From positions 1-47,277 of the forward strand of contig WOZO01000106.1 in the NCBI GenBank assembly GCA_011620315.1: a DNA stretch of 47,277 nucleotides, read 5' to 3'. Positions 44,912 through 47,277 of the stretch are shown one piece after another (the first letter of the stretch is position 1; each line of letters begins with the position of its first letter). This DNA is from Sideroxydans sp. (GTDB taxonomy: Bacteria; Pseudomonadota; Gammaproteobacteria; Burkholderiales; Gallionellaceae). The translations under genes and the position numbers were made by a program. The notes under the pieces were generated by a model. That model was not told the DNA's origin and made no database searches. It saw only the letters and a list, made by a program, of their open reading frames with translations.

Positions 44912-44917
44912 ATTATA
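44912..44917 (-). promoter_or_regulatory. -10 box (TATAAT) of the gcv operon
   Basis: Minus strand TATAATCCGCGC; transcription would begin near 44905, about 15 nt before aptamer 1. A TTGCCA lies upstream but at 20-nt spacing, too long for a standard -35. Confidence 0.5.
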
Positions 44918-45024
44918 GCGGAAGTTTGGTCACGCAATGGCAAGCCCGCTGGCACTCGCATTATTTGTGGTGGTATGGTGCGCGCCTCGGCTTTAAGAGC
45001 TTTACCTGTCAGGATGGATGGACC

Positions 45025-45714
45025 ATGCATATATTGATCATCGAAGACAACCGCGATCTTGCTTCCAATATGTTCGATTTTCTGGAAGCGAAGGGGCATG
45101 AGGTGGATGCGGCCGGGGACGGCATTACCGGTCTGCATCTGGCGGTGGTCAACGATTACGACGCTATCGTGCTGGATCTGATGTTGCCCGGCATGGATGG
45201 CATCACGCTGTGCAGCAAATTGCGCAACGAGGCAGGCAAGCAGACGCCGGTGCTGATGATCACCGCGCGCGATGAACTGGAACACAAGATCGTCGGGCTG
45301 GAAGCGGGCGCGGATGATTATCTGGTCAAACCGGCGGAACTGCGAGAAGTGGAATTGCGTTTGCGCGTCCTGCAGCGGCGCGGCGGCGGCGTGAACCAAA
45401 AACGCGATATGACTGTGGCCGATCTCAGCCTTGATCCTTCGACCTTTACCGTCAAACGCGGCGATACCCCGATCCAGTTGCCGCCTATCCCGTACAAGAT
45501 CCTTGAGTTGTTGATGGCCAGAACGCCGCAAGTGGTGCCGCGCGATGACATCGAGCGCGCAGTCTGGGGCGAGGCGCGGCCGGACAGTGATTCTTTGCGC
45601 GCGCACTGGTATCTGTTGCGCGAGCTGGTCGACAAGCCGTCCAAGCAGAAACTGCTGCATACGGTGCGCGGTTTTGGCTATCAATTGAAGATCGATGATG
45701 AGTCGCAGAAGTAG
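45025..45714 (+). CDS. OmpR/PhoB-family response regulator
   Basis: ATG 45025 (AGGATGG upstream) gives 229 residues. The receiver domain has acidic IIEDNRD, phosphoacceptor Asp51 in IVLDLMLPGMDG, Thr in MITARDE and Lys102 in LVKPAE. The C-terminal winged helix has ERAVWGEARPDSDSLRAHWY and LLHTVRGFGYQL. The wing residues after DSDSLRAH differ from E. coli OmpR (HWYLLRELVDKP). It regulates transcription on phosphorylation by the kinase downstream, whose start overlaps its 3' end. It is divergent from the gcv operon. Confidence 0.93.
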   Translation: MHILIIEDNRDLASNMFDFLEAKGHEVDAAGDGITGLHLAVVNDYDAIVLDLMLPGMDGITLCSKLRNEAGKQTPVLMITARDELEHKIVGLEAGADDYLVKPAELREVELRLRVLQRRGGGVNQKRDMTVADLSLDPSTFTVKRGDTPIQLPPIPYKILELLMARTPQVVPRDDIERAVWGEARPDSDSLRAHWYLLRELVDKPSKQKLLHTVRGFGYQLKIDDESQK

Positions 45715-46975
45715 TCTTCGCTTCCGGGTCGCATTTGTATTCGCAAGCTTTGGGGCGTTGCTGAGTCTGCTGCTGTCTGGCGGGCTGTTCGTTTTTGCGC
45801 AGCATCTGGGCAGCCAATTGATCGATGAGACCTTGCAGGCAGAGCTGGACGATTCGGTTACTCGCCGTGGGATAACCCCGTTCTTCATTCCGCCGAACAC
45901 TATGTCCATCAAGGGTTTCATCCGCTCCGAAAGGGAATCCAGCCCCAATATCCCCGAAGCAGTCAGCGGATTGTCGCCCGGTATGCACAATGTGAGCATC
46001 GGGGAGCACAACTACCGGACCCTGGTCGCCGAGCGGGAGGGGGCACGTTACTTCATGCTGTTCGATATCGACACCCAGCTTCAACATGAAGCTGAGTTCG
46101 CCGGTATTTTGATCGGCTTCACCTTGTTCATGACGCTGGCTTCGGCGGGCGGCGGTTTTTGGCTGGCCATCCGCGTCGTGACGCCGGTTACGCGGCTGGC
46201 GGAACATGTCCGGCACGCCGGGCCGGACATGTCGAATCTGCCGTTGAGCAACCTTGCGCGCGACGACGAAGTCGGCGATCTCGCGCGGGCGTTCGAGCGC
46301 TATGTGTTGCGTTTGGGGGAATTTATCGAACGGGAGAAGTACTTCACCGGTGATGTCAGTCATGAGCTGCGTACGCCTTTGGCAGTGATCATGGGGGCGG
46401 TGGAGGTGTTGGAGCAGGATGCATCCCTGTCCGTAAAACAGAGCGAGCGATTGGTTCGGATCAAGCGTGCCGTGCTGGACATGATCGAGATGACCCGCGC
46501 TTTGTTATTGATGTCGCGCGAGCATCTGCCCGGTGTGGAGGAGCCGCTGTGTCATGTGGCGACCATCGTGAACGCTGCCATGGAGAAACACCGTCACCTG
46601 CTTGTCGGGCGACCGGTGGAGTTGGTATTGGATCAGCAAGCGGAGATGTCGCTGCAGGTAGAGCAAGCATTGCTTGAGATCGTGGTGAGCAACCTGTTGC
46701 GCAACGCAATGATCCATACGCAGGCGGGCACCATACGGCTCGAGCTGAACGGGGATAGCCTGATCGTCAGCGACACCGGGATCGGCATGGCCAGTGACGA
46801 ACAGTCGCGCATGTTTGAGCGCCACTACAAAGGACGGCAGAGTGCCGGATTCGGTGTCGGACTGTCTTTGGTCAAACGTATATGCGAACGATACGGCTGG
46901 CACATTGGGATATCCAGTGCCGCCGGTCAGGGCACGACCGTGACCGTGAAATTCAATTCTGCAGCGTTGAGCTGA
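45695..46975 (+). CDS. Sensor histidine kinase (HAMP-like linker, HisKA, HATPase)
   Basis: This 426-residue membrane kinase overlaps the regulator by 20 nt. TM1 at about 13-34 and TM2 at about 134-160 enclose a periplasmic domain of about 100 residues with no known ligand motif. A HAMP-like linker (161-212) leads to DVSHELRTPLAVIMG with His223, N box NLLRNAMIH, G1 VSDTGIGM and G2 GFGVGLSLVKR. Layout is of the PhoQ/QseC/EnvZ class. The signal is unknown; proximity to a cytochrome-like gene suggests redox or envelope sensing, but only by position. Confidence 0.92.
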   Translation: MMSRRSSLRFRVAFVFASFGALLSLLLSGGLFVFAQHLGSQLIDETLQAELDDSVTRRGITPFFIPPNTMSIKGFIRSERESSPNIPEAVSGLSPGMHNVSIGEHNYRTLVAEREGARYFMLFDIDTQLQHEAEFAGILIGFTLFMTLASAGGGFWLAIRVVTPVTRLAEHVRHAGPDMSNLPLSNLARDDEVGDLARAFERYVLRLGEFIEREKYFTGDVSHELRTPLAVIMGAVEVLEQDASLSVKQSERLVRIKRAVLDMIEMTRALLLMSREHLPGVEEPLCHVATIVNAAMEKHRHLLVGRPVELVLDQQAEMSLQVEQALLEIVVSNLLRNAMIHTQAGTIRLELNGDSLIVSDTGIGMASDEQSRMFERHYKGRQSAGFGVGLSLVKRICERYGWHIGISSAAGQGTTVTVKFNSAALS

Positions 46976-47022
46976 TTCTTCCGGTAGCGTCCGCGCGCAA
47001 CCGACTGTTGCAAAAAAACCAA

Positions 47023-47078
47023 CTTCACATTTCCTTCACGCCCCCTTGACGGGGCGCTCACGGGGGCGTTGCTAGCAT
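47023..47078 (+). promoter_or_regulatory. Four 11-bp-spaced half-sites and -10 box upstream of the cytochrome-like gene
   Basis: CTTCAC at 47023-47028, CTTCAC at 47034-47039, CTTGAC at 47045-47050 and GCTCAC at 47056-47061 recur at an exact 11-bp step. OmpR/PhoB regulators bind direct repeats with this step. TAGCAT (47073-47078) lies 11 bp after the last unit, where a class II activated promoter would have its -10 box. The -35 position has no consensus beyond the repeats themselves. Confidence 0.5.
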
Positions 47079-47165
47079 CGCCATCGGCTTGTGCATCTGT
47101 CCGTTACCCAATCGCACAAGGATTCATTGGGAAACTTGAACATATTGCCCTGGAGGATTAACGCA

Positions 47166-47277
47166 ATGAAGAAAATCGTACTGTCTTTGGCAGGCGTAAT
47201 GGCTGCAGCAGCCTTCGCACCGGAAGCATCCGCTATCCCCGCATTCGCACGTCAAACCGGCATGGCTTGCTCCGCTT
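47166..47277 (+). CDS. Exported c-type cytochrome-like or porin-cytochrome protein, N-terminus only
   Basis: ATG 47166 has GGAGG 9 nt upstream. Only 37 residues are in the window: a signal peptide (MKKIVLSLAGVMAAAAFAPE..SA) and the mature start IPAFARQTGMACSA. 'FARQTGMxCxxCH' is the opening of a family of exported haem proteins, some fused to an outer-membrane barrel; the window ends in CSA, so the CH of a CxxCH site would come next. The family is my recollection and the haem site is unseen. The gene follows the two-component system and an array of possible binding sites, so it may be the target of that regulator. Confidence 0.6.
   Translation, partial: MKKIVLSLAGVMAAAAFAPEASAIPAFARQTGMACSA

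Noticed and set aside
46999-47018. Terminator after the histidine kinase (GCAAC..GTTGC with A-run)
   Set aside because: The A-run follows the stem on the plus strand, so there is no U-tract for the kinase transcript, and on the minus strand the U-run would precede the stem.

Overview
The window looks like a chromosomal segment of a freshwater betaproteobacterium, most plausibly a Gallionellaceae-like (Sideroxydans/Gallionella-type) member of the Nitrosomonadales. This rests on the GC-rich coding style, the 86-residue second copy of IF-1, a fructokinase/sucrose-phosphate synthase/phosphatase/amylosucrase operon, and the truncated last gene, whose mature N-terminus (IPAFARQTGMACSA) I associate with c-type cytochrome or porin-cytochrome proteins. 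The assignment is inference; no rRNA or tRNA gene is present to anchor it.

Region 1 (1-11.6 kb) is a cell-surface glycan locus. A co-directional, translationally coupled set comes first: methyltransferase (cut by the window edge), GT4 glycosyltransferase, O-antigen ligase/polymerase, a predicted 52-residue small protein and a GT2 glycosyltransferase. It is followed by two divergent arms that together encode a decaprenyl-phosphoryl-D-arabinose (DPA) type pathway: gtrA-dprE1-dprE2 on the minus strand, in the same order as Rv3789-Rv3790-Rv3791 of mycobacteria, and ubiA (DPPR synthase-like) plus a PAP2-like phosphatase on the plus strand. An AT-rich polytopic protein, possibly a GT-C transferase, and an MBOAT/SGNH O-acetylation pair complete the locus.

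Region 2 (11.6-16.4 kb) holds housekeeping and maintenance genes: apaH, an AAA/DUF4143 ATPase, a shared terminator, then a minus-strand csp-infA2 pair with a long csp leader, and a kinase pair (fructosamine-3-kinase type and adenosine/PfkB type).

Region 3 (16.4-28.7 kb) is dense in ion transport. On the minus strand lie a Na/Pi cotransporter, a CPA2 antiporter, an outer-membrane beta-barrel-like protein, SulP, ClC, a CPA1 antiporter and a second CPA2-like antiporter. MscS and a small Cys-rich exported protein face the other way, and a KamA-family radical SAM enzyme follows.

Region 4 (28.9-38.5 kb) is the sucrose operon (frk-sps-spp-ams) on the plus strand, converging on a Ca2+ export module (SERCA-like P-type ATPase overlapping a Na+/Ca2+ exchanger). 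Regions 3 and 4 together read as an osmotic and ionic homeostasis neighbourhood.

Region 5 (38.5-47.3 kb) contains tpx, a small membrane protein and a YcgR-like PilZ protein; the glycine cleavage operon gcvT-gcvH-gcvP under a tandem glycine riboswitch with a clear intrinsic terminator and with long palindromes in both intergenic gaps; and an OmpR-type two-component system followed by an exported cytochrome-like gene. That gene's promoter region carries four half-sites at an exact 11-bp period. Perfect TATAAT boxes with GC-rich discriminators and poor -35 elements recur upstream of several operons.
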